Shown here: one piece after another, positions 1-8,544 of the stretch
Layout: each line of letters opens with the position of its first letter
Numbering within the stretch: the first letter of the stretch is position 1
Assembly (NCBI GenBank): GCA_022651005.1
Contig: JALCQD010000003.1
Location: 1 to 64,000 of the forward strand
From: Bifidobacteriaceae bacterium
GTDB lineage: Bacteria > Actinomycetota > Actinomycetes > Actinomycetales > Bifidobacteriaceae
Direction of reading: 5' to 3'
Length of the DNA stretch: 64,000 bases
Position numbers and translations under genes: made by a program
The notes under the pieces: model-generated
The model's input: the letters and a program-made list of their open reading frames with translations, nothing else
The model's database searches: none
Told to the model about the DNA's origin: nothing

Positions 1-202
1 CCCGAAACCCTCCAGGGATCAGGCAACCGCAAGGCGACGGTGAACAACAACGTGGTATCCATACCCCCAAACTACCCGCCAGCCACCTCCACCCGACCAG
101 CCCACCCACACCAAACAGCAAAAAGCCTTATGTTTCATCCCATCAGCGTTCAAGGCAATTAGCATAGCTACTACTTCATACAGCTTCGATGGTTCAGACA
201 CC

Positions 203-445
203 TTGACCTATTCTCATGGACTTATTAGTAGAAAGAACGACAATATTGATCTTCGAAGACTCAAAAGCATCAGTGCAGAGGACAGCCCTTTCACTGGAGG
301 AAAGCTCACGGTTATTGAAACAAACGGCGTGGCGCGCACTCTTCCATATGTCAAGGACGCACGCACCATCGCTGACTCTCTAAGGCATTTGGTAGACGAA
401 GCGAGCCGTGCCCGAGGTGATATCCAGAACCGTATAATCGCTTAA
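203..445 (+). pseudogene. PH-domain-like protein, 3' part (5' end truncated)
   Basis: The 80 codons from a TTG resemble the second half of a bacterial PH domain (bPH_2 type: a 'SHGLISRKNDNIDL' strand followed by a 'GG.L.V.ETNG' turn). The same reading frame stays open upstream to a stop at 41-43, and the codons from about 164 (ATTSYSF) look like the first strand of the same domain. There is no ATG or GTG between 44 and 203, and no clear ribosome site before the TTG. The gene therefore looks cut at its 5' end, probably by the boundary of the accessory region that follows. Such domains usually sit in small membrane or cytoplasmic proteins of unknown role. It could still be a short functional gene using TTG. 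Confidence 0.45.
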
Positions 446-458
446 TACTAGGCGGGGG

Positions 459-496
459 AGTGCGCGACATGGGAAGACAGCACCTCATCGCGCACT
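459..496. terminator. Hairpin between convergent genes
   Basis: A 9-bp inverted repeat (AGTGCGCGA / TCGCGCACT) with a 20-nt loop is followed on the plus strand by a T-rich stretch (GGTTTTCTTTC). It lies between the PH-like fragment and the minus-strand AAA ATPase gene, where a shared terminator is expected. Confidence 0.5.
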
Positions 497-520
497 TATG
501 GTTTTCTTTCGCGCCCGTTC

Positions 521-1621
521 TTACACTTCTTGCACTTGCGTCATGTTTAAGGGCAGTTGCTCAGTCTGAGGAGTGTACACGCCGCGCTGGGATTTGCTTA
601 TTCGTCCGCTCTTAAGCAATCTGCTCAAAACGGTATCTACAGCACTTCTTCGTAGTCCAAGTTTATTAGCGATCTCAATGGCCTTAACTCCTTCGGGATG
701 CTGCTGAACAATGGAAAGAACTGACTGCGAGCGCTGATCTAGGTTATCGCTTTGCTGACCGAATTGTGCAGCCTGCCTAGCGCTCTCAAGGGATCCTCCA
801 GTGAGTCTCCACTCCCCGTTACTCGAGAAAGACATCTTGTATTCACCCTCCTCGGCATCGCGCGAAGTAACGAACAACACACCATCAGATGACGCTCTGG
901 GCCTCGTCAGAGTCATGACGGCATCGGCTGCACCTACTATTCCGTTAGTCCCGGAAACGGTTTCGACCGCATCCAACGCCCCCATTTTACGGGTGTGGTG
1001 CACAATCAGCAGTGTTGATCCGTAATGCTCGTCTGTGACCTGTTTGAGAGCACTCATGAGACGGTAATCTCGTTCATACGCCCCTTCACCTCTGTGCGCA
1101 GGCACGGACGGAAGCACCTTGCCCAACGTATCGAGTATCACCAACGGCTGTTTATCACCATACTTATCCATGAAAGCCCTGATGACATCCAGTACATCGC
1201 TCTTCGGTTGCAGGACGAAGAACAACTGGTCAGGAGGTTGCTCGACACCTAGAGAACGTAACCGGCTCTGTATTCTGCGCTCGCCATCCTCCAAAGCAAG
1301 GTACAACACCGGTCTTTGTTCGACTGGCACACCTCCAAAAGCGGATGACCCCCCTGCACTGGCTAACGCCAACCCAAGGACCATCCAACTTTTGCCGATC
1401 TTAGGTGCCGCTGCCAATAGAACCGTGCCAGCCGCAATCATTCCTGGGACCAGTTCGATCTGAGGAGGAAATTCCTTGTCGAATATGTTTCTAGCCGAGA
1501 GCATACCCGCGAGAGCTTCATCGGGGACCCCATCAGACGTGGCACCACAGTGGTTTTTTGCTGATGCAATAATATCTTGCATGACCTGCGGAGTAGGCAT
1601 CTTTATGGATTCGTCGATCAT
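521..1621 (-). CDS. RecA-like AAA ATPase with C-terminal HTH (replication module)
   Basis: The 366-residue protein has a RecA/RepA-like ATPase core (AAA_25 type). A Walker A motif APKIGKS is at about residues 72-78, a Walker B strand LVILDT ends near D164, and a LLIVHHTRK strand follows near 204. Residues about 295-350 look like a winged helix-turn-helix (KAIEIANKLGLRR..VDTVLSRLLKSGRI). This arrangement is common in hexameric helicase-like proteins of plasmids, phages and integrated elements that partner a Prim-Pol primase. The start overlaps the end of the upstream Prim-Pol gene by 4 nt (ATGA), so the two are translationally coupled. The exact activity (helicase or loader) is inferred. Confidence 0.8.
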   Translation of the reverse strand: MIDESIKMPTPQVMQDIIASAKNHCGATSDGVPDEALAGMLSARNIFDKEFPPQIELVPGMIAAGTVLLAAAPKIGKSWMVLGLALASAGGSSAFGGVPVEQRPVLYLALEDGERRIQSRLRSLGVEQPPDQLFFVLQPKSDVLDVIRAFMDKYGDKQPLVILDTLGKVLPSVPAHRGEGAYERDYRLMSALKQVTDEHYGSTLLIVHHTRKMGALDAVETVSGTNGIVGAADAVMTLTRPRASSDGVLFVTSRDAEEGEYKMSFSSNGEWRLTGGSLESARQAAQFGQQSDNLDQRSQSVLSIVQQHPEGVKAIEIANKLGLRRSAVDTVLSRLLKSGRISKSQRGVYTPQTEQLPLNMTQVQEV

Positions 1622-2514
1622 CGCGCCACCTCCTGCGATCCATGCAGAGCGCTTCCGACAATCGTTGTTATCTCAGTCTCCGACAGCCCCGATGAATTGC
1701 CACGAATAAAAGCGTCCCGGATGATCTGATCGCGATTCTCAGGATGATTGACGAACCTCCCGAAGCACCAACGATACAGTTCATCGTTCCTGCTGCCTTC
1801 TGGTATGGCAGAAAGATCGACGTTCTTGTCCGAAGAAAAACCAGCGCCACAGAGCTGAATCCCAGTCCCCCACGCCGATGAGGGCCGTGGCAGCTGAGCA
1901 GTCAGATCGGTATACCCGTTGACAATGAGGAAAGCACAAATCGGTTCAGGCATCTCAGGTATTTGCGCAGGCATCCAGTTCATCCCGCTCTCGGGGTCAA
2001 CCATCGATACATAAGGCAGATATTCTCCCTTATCCGTTACACTGTACGGACCGACCACATACCCTTTGCGCTCGCATTTCACATCAATGGGGATGCCATG
2101 AACATGAGATGCAGATTTTATGTGCCCTCTCATCCATTCAGGAATCCTGTAGTACAGATGAACCCCTCCAGATGGAGTGCGAACTCGGAACGTTCGAGCC
2201 GCAAAAAAATCCTCATCATTAGAGAATGCTTGCCTGAGGAGGCCTCCTACGATAGCCATTCCCGACTCGGCACCATCTTTGGCACGATCACAGTCAAGGA
2301 CGAGCATCCCGTAGCTAGGCACCACGGCATACGAAGCTCCTGATGGCATGAAATGCGTATCGATTTGGCCGTTCTCGACGTTAACCTTCCAGTCAATGGC
2401 GACCTTATTTACGCATGGGACGTAATCCGCCTTGAATCCCAAGGAATCAAGGTAATCAGGCATCTCTCGGCGTGATGGAACGTGTTGAATCTGGATAGTT
2501 GAATCGAACACCAT
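1618..2514 (-). CDS. Bifunctional DNA primase/polymerase (Prim-Pol) domain protein
   Basis: The 298-residue protein carries the archaeo-eukaryotic Prim-Pol fold. The metal-binding DxD is in VLDCD (D74, D76), the conserved His is in TPSGGVHLYY (H119), and a third acidic residue is in IDVKCERKGYVVGPYS (D144). The C-terminal third (about 225-298, ending in a 'SETEITTIVGSA' helix) resembles primase C-terminal modules. It would make primers or copy DNA for an autonomous or integrated element. It sits between a small HTH gene (6-nt gap) and the AAA ATPase (4-nt overlap), forming one operon. No integrase is present nearby in the window. Confidence 0.85.
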   Translation of the reverse strand: MVFDSTIQIQHVPSRREMPDYLDSLGFKADYVPCVNKVAIDWKVNVENGQIDTHFMPSGASYAVVPSYGMLVLDCDRAKDGAESGMAIVGGLLRQAFSNDEDFFAARTFRVRTPSGGVHLYYRIPEWMRGHIKSASHVHGIPIDVKCERKGYVVGPYSVTDKGEYLPYVSMVDPESGMNWMPAQIPEMPEPICAFLIVNGYTDLTAQLPRPSSAWGTGIQLCGAGFSSDKNVDLSAIPEGSRNDELYRWCFGRFVNHPENRDQIIRDAFIRGNSSGLSETEITTIVGSALHGSQEVAR

Positions 2515-2520
2515 GTCTAT

Positions 2521-2718
2521 TCACCTCCCCGATTCGCAAAAATCGCGGAGCGAAGAGACGACGATGTAATTCCTGCGTCCGATTTTTCGGGCGCGGATCT
2601 TTCCCTCTCGCACCAAACGCATGACGACTCGAGTATCATGCAGATCGAGCATCTGTGCAGCATGTTGCATGGTTACGAGTTGTTTTGACGCGAGTTCAAT
2701 CGACTGAAAAGCAGACAT
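2521..2718 (-). CDS. Small MerR-like HTH protein, excisionase/regulator type
   Basis: The 65-residue protein is almost entirely one DNA-binding domain of the excisionase (HTH_17) kind: VTMQHAAQMLDLHDTRVVMRLVREGKIRARKIGRRNYIV, a helix-turn-helix followed by a short wing. Proteins like this act as recombination directionality factors or as repressors of their own operon. A strong ribosome site (AGGAGGG) precedes the ATG, and a perfect 22-bp palindrome lies just upstream of that. It is the first gene of the operon that continues with Prim-Pol and the ATPase. Whether it is an excisionase or a copy-control repressor cannot be told from sequence. Confidence 0.7.
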   Translation of the reverse strand: MSAFQSIELASKQLVTMQHAAQMLDLHDTRVVMRLVREGKIRARKIGRRNYIVVSSLRDFCESGR

Positions 2719-2736
2719 ATGATGCCTTGCCCTCCT

Positions 2737-2758
2737 GCTTACCTAAATTTAGGTAAGC
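2737..2758. promoter_or_regulatory. Perfect 22-bp palindrome, candidate operator
   Basis: Two 11-nt arms, GCTTACCTAAA and TTTAGGTAAGC, are exact reverse complements with no spacer. The site lies directly upstream of the ribosome site of the small HTH gene. The arm TAGGTAAGC also occurs near 3423-3431. An operator bound by the HTH protein is the simplest reading; an RNA hairpin that hides the ribosome site is an alternative. Confidence 0.55.
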
Positions 2759-2856
2759 TACTACTAGGAAGACACAGGACATACATTATTGCGCCTGTTC
2801 GAAAGTAATTCACTGCTTATTTGGCAGCCGAGAAACCCAAGAACTCACTTGTGCCT

Positions 2857-2884
2857 ATTATAGCACAGGAGGGTCAAATCCCAA
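2857..2884 (-). promoter_or_regulatory. Candidate promoter of the HTH/Prim-Pol/ATPase operon
   Basis: On the minus strand a consensus -10 TATAAT (2862-2857) follows a -35-like TTGGGA (2884-2879) with a 16-nt spacer. The -10 lies inside a GTGC/GCAC inverted repeat. It overlaps the 3' end of the upstream unknown gene and would give a leader of about 130 nt before the HTH gene. Confidence 0.5.
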
Positions 2885-3329
2885 GAGAATGCGACAGCTT
2901 TTTTGCTTTAGGCCAAAGATCCCCAATTAGTTCTTCATATGAGGCGTTTTTGGCCCATCGAGAAAGCCTCGTCGGCGCATTACCAGCAACAGCTTGTTGA
3001 ATTTCACGACGAACCATCAACTGTTCATCGGGCGCAATCCTCCGACGCTTAATTCTCCTGATTTTGAAATGTGCCTCGTCATAGGCGGTGAACACAGTAT
3101 CGATAATTTCTAGGATTCTCTCACGCTCTCCCCTCTCCCTCGACATAATGTCTTGCCATATCTGGTTTGCGGTCATTCCTTGTGCGGGAATGTGCTCATG
3201 TTCCAGAAGCGGTACGAGGCAAGTATCCCAAACATCGGCGTCCTTGGCCCGAAGACGGGCCAAGCGCTTCTTCAAAGACTTTTCATGCTTCGCTCTAACT
3301 TCATATGTACTTAGAATCCGGTCACCCAT
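2874..3329 (-). CDS. Hypothetical protein of mobile-element region
   Basis: I do not recognise this 151-residue protein. It is basic and mostly helical-looking, with an Arg/Lys-rich N-terminus (KSLKKRLARLRAKDADVW) and a second basic patch FKIRRIKRRRI in the middle; no membrane segment or signal peptide is visible. A ribosome-site-like AGGGTAGG precedes the ATG. It lies upstream of, and on the same strand as, the HTH/Prim-Pol/ATPase operon, with a promoter for that operon at its own 3' end. A nucleic-acid-binding accessory role in replication or maintenance would fit the charge pattern and context, but that is a guess. Confidence 0.5.
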   Translation of the reverse strand: MGDRILSTYEVRAKHEKSLKKRLARLRAKDADVWDTCLVPLLEHEHIPAQGMTANQIWQDIMSRERGERERILEIIDTVFTAYDEAHFKIRRIKRRRIAPDEQLMVRREIQQAVAGNAPTRLSRWAKNASYEELIGDLWPKAKKLSHSLGI

Positions 3330-3394
3330 TGAACCTACCCTGTAAGAAGTGAAATATATGATAGAAGTTTATCAAGACGATAGATTGGCACACG

Positions 3395-3431
3395 GATAAG
3401 AGCCGATAAGTGGGTAAATAAGTAGGTAAGC
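3395..3431. repeat. Short direct repeats (GATAAG, GGTAA), possible protein-binding sites
   Basis: Within an AT-rich gene-free stretch, GATAAG occurs twice 10 nt apart, followed by GGGTAA and TAGGTAAGC. The last one matches an arm of the 22-bp palindrome upstream of the HTH gene. These could be iterons or half-operators of the replication module. The copies are short and the number is low, so chance cannot be excluded. Confidence 0.3.
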
Positions 3432-3513
3432 GTTCGACGTTGCCGTCTGCAATAGGTTTGAAAACATAATGTTAGAGGACTTTCAGGCGGAATCTCGTAT
3501 CCTCCGCCATTAA

Positions 3514-3555
3514 CCCGCAAACGTTGGTGTCTCAACGATTGCGGGCTTCTTTTTT
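3514..3555 (+). terminator. Rho-independent terminator
   Basis: A 13-bp stem with one mismatch (CCCGCAAACGTTG / CAACGATTGCGGG) and a 6-nt loop GTGTCT is followed by CTTCTTTTTT. A second small hairpin (GGCGGA / TCCGCC) lies just before it at 3486-3508. No gene on the plus strand ends immediately upstream, so the transcript it serves is unclear; a small RNA or a deleted gene are options. Confidence 0.6.
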
Positions 3556-3592
3556 CAGTGGAAGACACGATGCCTTACTATGTCTCCTATAA

Positions 3593-3790
3593 AGAAAAGA
3601 ACTTGAAGGAAAAGGCCACCAACTCTCCGGCCTGCTTTTGTACGCGAAAACAAACGAGAAGCTTGTTCCAGACGCAGAATACAAAATGAGCGGTAATCGC
3701 ATCGGAGCGCGAACGCTGGACCTCAATGAGTACTTCACCGGCATCAAATACCAGTTAAATAAAATCGCTCATGATTATTTAGAAAATTAA
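3593..3790 (+). pseudogene. mcrC-type restriction subunit, C-terminal remnant
   Basis: An open frame between stops at 3590 and 3788 encodes about 65 residues that match the C-terminus of McrC-family proteins: GLLLYAKTNEKLVPDAEYKM, then SGNRIGARTLDLNEYF, then a closing helix. McrC is the nuclease/partner subunit of McrB-type modification-dependent GTPase restriction enzymes. There is no start codon with a ribosome site, the rest of McrC (nuclease core) and mcrB are absent, and a strong terminator lies just upstream, so this is a decayed 3' fragment. After it, to 3970, there is no intact gene; short frames there (for example around 3805-3885) look like further debris. Confidence 0.6.
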
Positions 3791-3970
3791 AACCAGCTGC
3801 ACCACGTTTGCCTCATCGAGCTCAATTTGACAGAGCCTATGCCACCAAATATCTTAAAGCTAGGTTTCCGGACGGAGGCCGATGAAGAATCTGGATAGAT
3901 TCTGGAAGAAATGCAGCGACGTGCAGACGTATTCTTTCTAGAACTGTCCTCCAATGACGGAGGTATGGTG

Positions 3971-5365
3971 ATGAACAATCAAACAGACGGTATTGTCATT
4001 CGTTTTGAACAATCCGTTCAGCAAACGGTTGGCGAGACATCGAAAATCATGGGACTCGTTAAGGCCAAATATCTTATTTCTCTCATTACTGACCTTAATT
4101 TGAACGCAAATCCACGCGATTCGAAAACGGGTTCGGTCACAGATGCCATTGAGGATTCCATTGAACACGACAAAGACCTTTTCCCCTTTAAAACAAAAGG
4201 AATTCTCCTTGCCTCTTCCTCATACGAGAAACTGGATCGGGGACGCGTTCGAATCACTATCGACGATACCGACATCGAAGGCATTCTCGATGGAGGTCAC
4301 AACACTCTCGCCATCGGCATCCTCATTCTCAAACGTGCGCTTCAACTCGCAAACGTTCAATGGCCTCGGGGACAAAAAACCTGGGCCGAATTTAAGGACT
4401 TGTGGAACGAATACCAAGAAGAGATAACCGCATATCAGGAAGCTTTGCGTCCCGACGCGGCGGAAAATAACGACAGCATCCCCACCCTTTCCTTCTACGT
4501 TCCAGTGGAGCTTCTCATCCCGGCCGATCCAGACGATGAAATATGCATGAGTGCCTTCAAGAACAATTTGCTCGACATCTGTGCTGCCCGCAACAACAAC
4601 GCGCAGCTTACGATCGGCGCAAAAGCAAATCAGAAGGGTTACTTTTCCGATCTCGAACGTCTTCTCACGCAAAGTGACCCCACTTTGGCTAAACGCATCG
4701 AATGGAAAACGAATGACGGGGGTGATATCAATGTGCAAGACTTCATCGCACTCGCGTGGATTCCACTGAGTCAACTGCCGACCGTGAACGATCAGGATGG
4801 CAAACGTGTTGACCCTCCCGCTCCCCAAAAGATATACAGCGGCAAGGGCAGCTGCCTTTCCCAATTTGAACGCTTCATGAGCTCTCCCTCCGTCACGAAT
4901 AACACAACGAACGACTACAAAGCAGAGATGACAAACATCGCCGTCAACCAAGCCTTCAAACTCGCGATCCAAATTCCCCGGCTCTACGATTACATTTACG
5001 AGAAGTTCCCCGATCTCTACAACGCTGCCGGAGGAAGTTACGGACGCATCGGCGCGGTGAAAAAACTCAACGAACGGCGCATCAATAAGTCCACTCCTTT
5101 CATGAATCGCCGCATCGACGTCCTCAGTCCAGATGGGTTCATCGCCCCACTAGTCTATGGACTAGTGACACTCATCGATCCCAACACAATGGAGTGGAGG
5201 CAACAGCCCCAAGAATTCTTGGCTGAGAACCTTGGAAAGATTGTCAAACGCTACTCAGATGTATTGAGTCCTTGGCAATACGACCCTCAGAAGGTCGGAA
5301 AGGCTCCGGGAAGCTACACCATGGCCGCAGACGCATACAAAATGGCACTCGCCGGAATTCTATAG
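3971..5365 (+). CDS. AIPR-family (abortive infection phage resistance-like) protein
   Basis: The 464-residue protein has the layout of the AIPR family. A core strand pattern FPFKTKGILLASSSYEK is followed by the signature-like ILDGGHNTLAIG (family pattern 'NGg.t..ai'), then a region ending ICAARNNNAQLTIGAKANQ that matches the conserved 'RN.Q' part. The family is linked to abortive phage defence, but its biochemistry is poorly known. I chose the ATG at 3971 because GGAGGT ends 6 nt before it; in-frame ATGs at 3965 and 3911 are less well placed. The gene is more AT-rich than the chromosome to its right and follows an mcrC remnant, so it belongs to a decayed defence island. No toxin/antitoxin partner is adjacent. 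Confidence 0.6.
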   Translation: MNNQTDGIVIRFEQSVQQTVGETSKIMGLVKAKYLISLITDLNLNANPRDSKTGSVTDAIEDSIEHDKDLFPFKTKGILLASSSYEKLDRGRVRITIDDTDIEGILDGGHNTLAIGILILKRALQLANVQWPRGQKTWAEFKDLWNEYQEEITAYQEALRPDAAENNDSIPTLSFYVPVELLIPADPDDEICMSAFKNNLLDICAARNNNAQLTIGAKANQKGYFSDLERLLTQSDPTLAKRIEWKTNDGGDINVQDFIALAWIPLSQLPTVNDQDGKRVDPPAPQKIYSGKGSCLSQFERFMSSPSVTNNTTNDYKAEMTNIAVNQAFKLAIQIPRLYDYIYEKFPDLYNAAGGSYGRIGAVKKLNERRINKSTPFMNRRIDVLSPDGFIAPLVYGLVTLIDPNTMEWRQQPQEFLAENLGKIVKRYSDVLSPWQYDPQKVGKAPGSYTMAADAYKMALAGIL

Positions 5366-5408
5366 GCATAAGTGGTGCCGGGACGCTATTGAGACGCGAA
5401 GTCGCACC

Positions 5409-7304
5409 CTAGTTCTCAATCGTGTCGGCACCGCCGAACGAATCCATCACGTTGCTGAACACACGCAGGCGCTGTGCGTACGAAGGATTCGATTCCTCGC
5501 TACGAATCGTTTCTTGCAATCCACTAAGATTGTCCGTCACAATGCCGTCGACGCCGAGAAACATCATCTGCTCCATCTGATCGGTGTCGTTGATAGTCCA
5601 CGCCCACACTGCTTGGCCGCGGTCATGCGCTCGATCTACAAAGCTCTCGTTGAGAGTGGTCTCCTCGAGTGTATAGGCGTTGGCATGCGTGTTCGGGAAC
5701 ACCAGACTGTACGGCATAATGAAGCTCACGTACAGCTTCGGCGCGCGCTTATGCACCTGCGACACCACGCGGTAATCCAGTGAATGCACGCGGTCCCCCT
5801 GCGCAATCAATTCCTTGCTGTAGCCATCGATGAAGCGCTCGATCATGTCCGGACTGTCGCGCTTCGTGGTCTTCACCTCCACGATCAACTTCTGCTTGAG
5901 CCTCTTCGCCGCTGAAAGGTAACTATCAAGACTTGCGACGCGAGCACTGCGGCCGTTCTCATGAGCCGTTAACTTCTGCAGCTGCGCCAACGTGAGATCA
6001 CGCGGCCGCGCATTCGTGCCAGTAAGCGCCTTCACGTTCTCATCGTGCATTACGACGAACTTCTCGTCCTTCGTCTCGTGCACGTCCGTCTCCACGTAGT
6101 CAGGGTGCTTCTTCGCCGTTGCCGTCAGCGACGGTATCGTATTCTGCACACCGTTTCCGTTGTCGACGCCGCGGTGCGAAATCGTCAGCGGTCGGTCGTC
6201 CAGCAGCCCGTACATATACAGTCCGTTGAAAATGGCAGTGACCACTGTGAGGATGACGGCGATAATAATGATCGCCCGCCGCCGTACGTTACGACGCACG
6301 CGCGTCGGTTCAAGACGCTCGGTATCTGCCTTCTTGGGCGATGGCGAGGCGACAGTAGCTGTTGCGCTCGTTTCCGGGGGAACGGTCTCCTCCCTACCCT
6401 CCGTTACGTCTCGCGGCGCCGTCAAGAACAGGAGATAGAGGACCGTCGTCGCTCCGCTCAGGAAGATTTTGCCGACGATGAGCAGCGTCATGGTTACGAT
6501 CGCCGCAGGGAATGATACCCACCCGCGATCGTCGAGCGCTGCCTGTAGCTCGATCAGCGCAGACGACCACGCCCACGTCGTCACACTCGCAATGATGAAA
6601 AGCCACACAATGCGCCAGAGATAGAACCAAAAATGCCGTTTCGTATCCCCCCAGCTGTCGCGAACAGCGTCACCGAAAGACATCCCGCGCAAAATCGCGT
6701 TGGGAAGCACGCGGATGAGGCGCACCCCCAGATACGTCGCCCCGACATAGAGAACCACCAGGAACACCATAAATACCGGATTGGCAGTGAGAAAATCAAG
6801 GATAAAATCCGGAATGGTGACCTTAGACAGCAAACTCGATCCCACGATGAGATCGGTAAACGGCACAACGAGAATGAAATACGCGGCAAAGAATCCAAAG
6901 GAGCGGAATCGGAAATGTCGCAGCTTACGGAATGCACTGCCGACGACAGCGCGCGCCCGTAGCCCCTTGCGCAGGCGAATATTTTCCGTGCCTTCCAGCA
7001 GCACGGCAAACTGCAGATACACCAGAACCAAGATGGCGAGCATGATCGCAAGCAACCCCAAGACCACCAACGGGCGCCGCGTCAGCGCAAAACCCACGTT
7101 GTCATACCCCAAATACGCCAAGTGACCCACGGAGAAGAGCAGTTCAGTGAGACGGCGCAGGATGGGAATAACAACAAAATCGACGGCACCGGCGACGATG
7201 GCGATCAGCATCAGATAACTGCCCCACCGACTTGCGAACTCACGGATGCTGGCACCGACATATCGCAGTGAGTTCATGGGCGCCGCCTTCCGTTTCTCCT
7301 GCAT
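5409..7304 (-). CDS. Membrane-anchored glycerophosphodiester phosphodiesterase
   Basis: The 631-residue protein joins two parts. The first (about 1-300) is a multi-pass membrane domain of the kind found in GDPD fusions, with a cytoplasmic linker to about 340 and one more membrane span near 345-365. The second (about 375-620) is a GDPD TIM barrel: SHRG near 380, the acidic ETDVHETKD motif, and VMHDE carrying the second catalytic His. It would hydrolyse glycerophosphodiesters, or poly-glycerophosphate chains such as lipoteichoic acid backbones, at the outer face; the substrate is inferred. The listed ATG has little ribosome site; ATG at 7277 (codon 10), preceded by GGAAGG, may be the true start. 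It converges with the AIPR-like gene. Confidence 0.88.
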   Translation of the reverse strand: MQEKRKAAPMNSLRYVGASIREFASRWGSYLMLIAIVAGAVDFVVIPILRRLTELLFSVGHLAYLGYDNVGFALTRRPLVVLGLLAIMLAILVLVYLQFAVLLEGTENIRLRKGLRARAVVGSAFRKLRHFRFRSFGFFAAYFILVVPFTDLIVGSSLLSKVTIPDFILDFLTANPVFMVFLVVLYVGATYLGVRLIRVLPNAILRGMSFGDAVRDSWGDTKRHFWFYLWRIVWLFIIASVTTWAWSSALIELQAALDDRGWVSFPAAIVTMTLLIVGKIFLSGATTVLYLLFLTAPRDVTEGREETVPPETSATATVASPSPKKADTERLEPTRVRRNVRRRAIIIIAVILTVVTAIFNGLYMYGLLDDRPLTISHRGVDNGNGVQNTIPSLTATAKKHPDYVETDVHETKDEKFVVMHDENVKALTGTNARPRDLTLAQLQKLTAHENGRSARVASLDSYLSAAKRLKQKLIVEVKTTKRDSPDMIERFIDGYSKELIAQGDRVHSLDYRVVSQVHKRAPKLYVSFIMPYSLVFPNTHANAYTLEETTLNESFVDRAHDRGQAVWAWTINDTDQMEQMMFLGVDGIVTDNLSGLQETIRSEESNPSYAQRLRVFSNVMDSFGGADTIEN

Positions 7305-7458
7305 TCAGGATAGCGGGCAAAGGCAAGGGCAACTATGGTTCAGACGGATGAGATGACACCAATACGTTATGTTCCTGAGTTCACCACACGGATTCCTTCC
7401 ACAATCAGACTCAAAGTGATAGATACTCTAAGAAGACGCGTAGGCAAGGAAGGCACTC

Positions 7459-8511
7459 GTGATCAATTTCGCCAACGATTATTCGTACACTGCAGCACCC
7501 GAAATACTGAAAGTCATGCTCTCACCGACGCACAAGGAACAGGCGCGCCCAAGCTACGGAGTGGATGATGTCTCCGAGACTGCACGCGATCTCATTCGCC
7601 ACGCAATCCGCCAACCCGAGGCAACGATTCGATTCCTGGCCGGAGGAACACAAGCAAACGCACTCGCCCTCGACACCATGCTGCCGCGTTACTCAAGCAT
7701 CATTGCACCAGATACGGGGCACATCGCCACGTATGAAGCAGGTGCCATCGAATTCACCGGGCGGAAAATTCAGACATTGCCGAACCACAACGGCACAATT
7801 AGCGCGCACCAAGTGGAAGAGTACATGGAGGAATTTCGAGCATCCAGTTTGCGCGGTCACATGCCGCAGCCTGGAATGGTGTACATCTCCTATCCGAGCG
7901 AATTGGGAACTCTTTATACGGCAGCTGAGCTGCGCGCACTGTCGCAGGTGTGCCATGATAACGATCTGTTGCTCTATCTTGACGGCGCGCGCATGGCGTA
8001 CGGCCTGGCAGCGACCTCGAACGATATTAATCTGCCTCTCATCGCCGAGTGCTGCGACGCCTTTTGCATCGGCGGCACAAAGTGCGGTGCGATGTTTGGT
8101 GAGGCACTTGTTTTCTCTCGTCCCTCGACTACGCCTGACCATTTCGGCACATCAATGCGTCAGCACGGAGCACTTTTGGCAAAGGGATGGCTCATCGGCC
8201 GGCAATTCGCCGCCCTTTTCGAGAATGATTGCCACCTCTATCTGCACTACGGACGGCTCGGAGTGCAGCGTGCCCAGGAACTGCAACGCACCATGAAGCG
8301 TCACGGCGCGAAAGTAGCAGTGTCAACGCAGACGAATCAGGTTTTTGTGAGCGTCTCCGACGACACAAAACGCCGGCTCGCACAAAACGTCACCTTCACC
8401 GACTGGGGCCAGCTCAACGACGTCACGAACGTCGTCCGCTTCGTTACCTGTTGGGCGAACACGGACGCCGATATCGAGGGACTTGAGCAAGCACTGATTG
8501 CGGCAAAATAA
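7459..8511 (+). CDS. ltaE: Threonine aldolase-like PLP-dependent beta-eliminating lyase
   Basis: The 350-residue protein is a fold-type I PLP enzyme of the low-specificity threonine aldolase family, which splits L-(allo-)threonine to glycine and acetaldehyde. The PLP lysine is K208 in IGGTKCGA. The LDGARM motif (D175, R178) and the glycine-rich LAGGTQAN (60-67) are present, and length is normal for the family. Translation starts at GTG, preceded by AAGGAAGG about 6 nt upstream. It is a single gene between divergent and convergent neighbours. Related beta-eliminating lyases share this fold, so the substrate is not certain. Confidence 0.85.
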   Translation: MINFANDYSYTAAPEILKVMLSPTHKEQARPSYGVDDVSETARDLIRHAIRQPEATIRFLAGGTQANALALDTMLPRYSSIIAPDTGHIATYEAGAIEFTGRKIQTLPNHNGTISAHQVEEYMEEFRASSLRGHMPQPGMVYISYPSELGTLYTAAELRALSQVCHDNDLLLYLDGARMAYGLAATSNDINLPLIAECCDAFCIGGTKCGAMFGEALVFSRPSTTPDHFGTSMRQHGALLAKGWLIGRQFAALFENDCHLYLHYGRLGVQRAQELQRTMKRHGAKVAVSTQTNQVFVSVSDDTKRRLAQNVTFTDWGQLNDVTNVVRFVTCWANTDADIEGLEQALIAAK

Positions 8512-8544
8512 GAAATTCCGTCGCAATCAGTCTCTGGGGTAGAA

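Noticed and set aside
1-202. Short frames at the left edge that might be the end of another gene
   Set aside because: None has a recognisable motif; only the PH-like frame shows family resemblance.
3486-3508. A GGCGGA/TCCGCC hairpin that looked like the 3' end of a tRNA (CCTCCGCCA)
   Set aside because: No T-loop (TTCxAxx), no anticodon arm and no matching 5' acceptor strand were found upstream.
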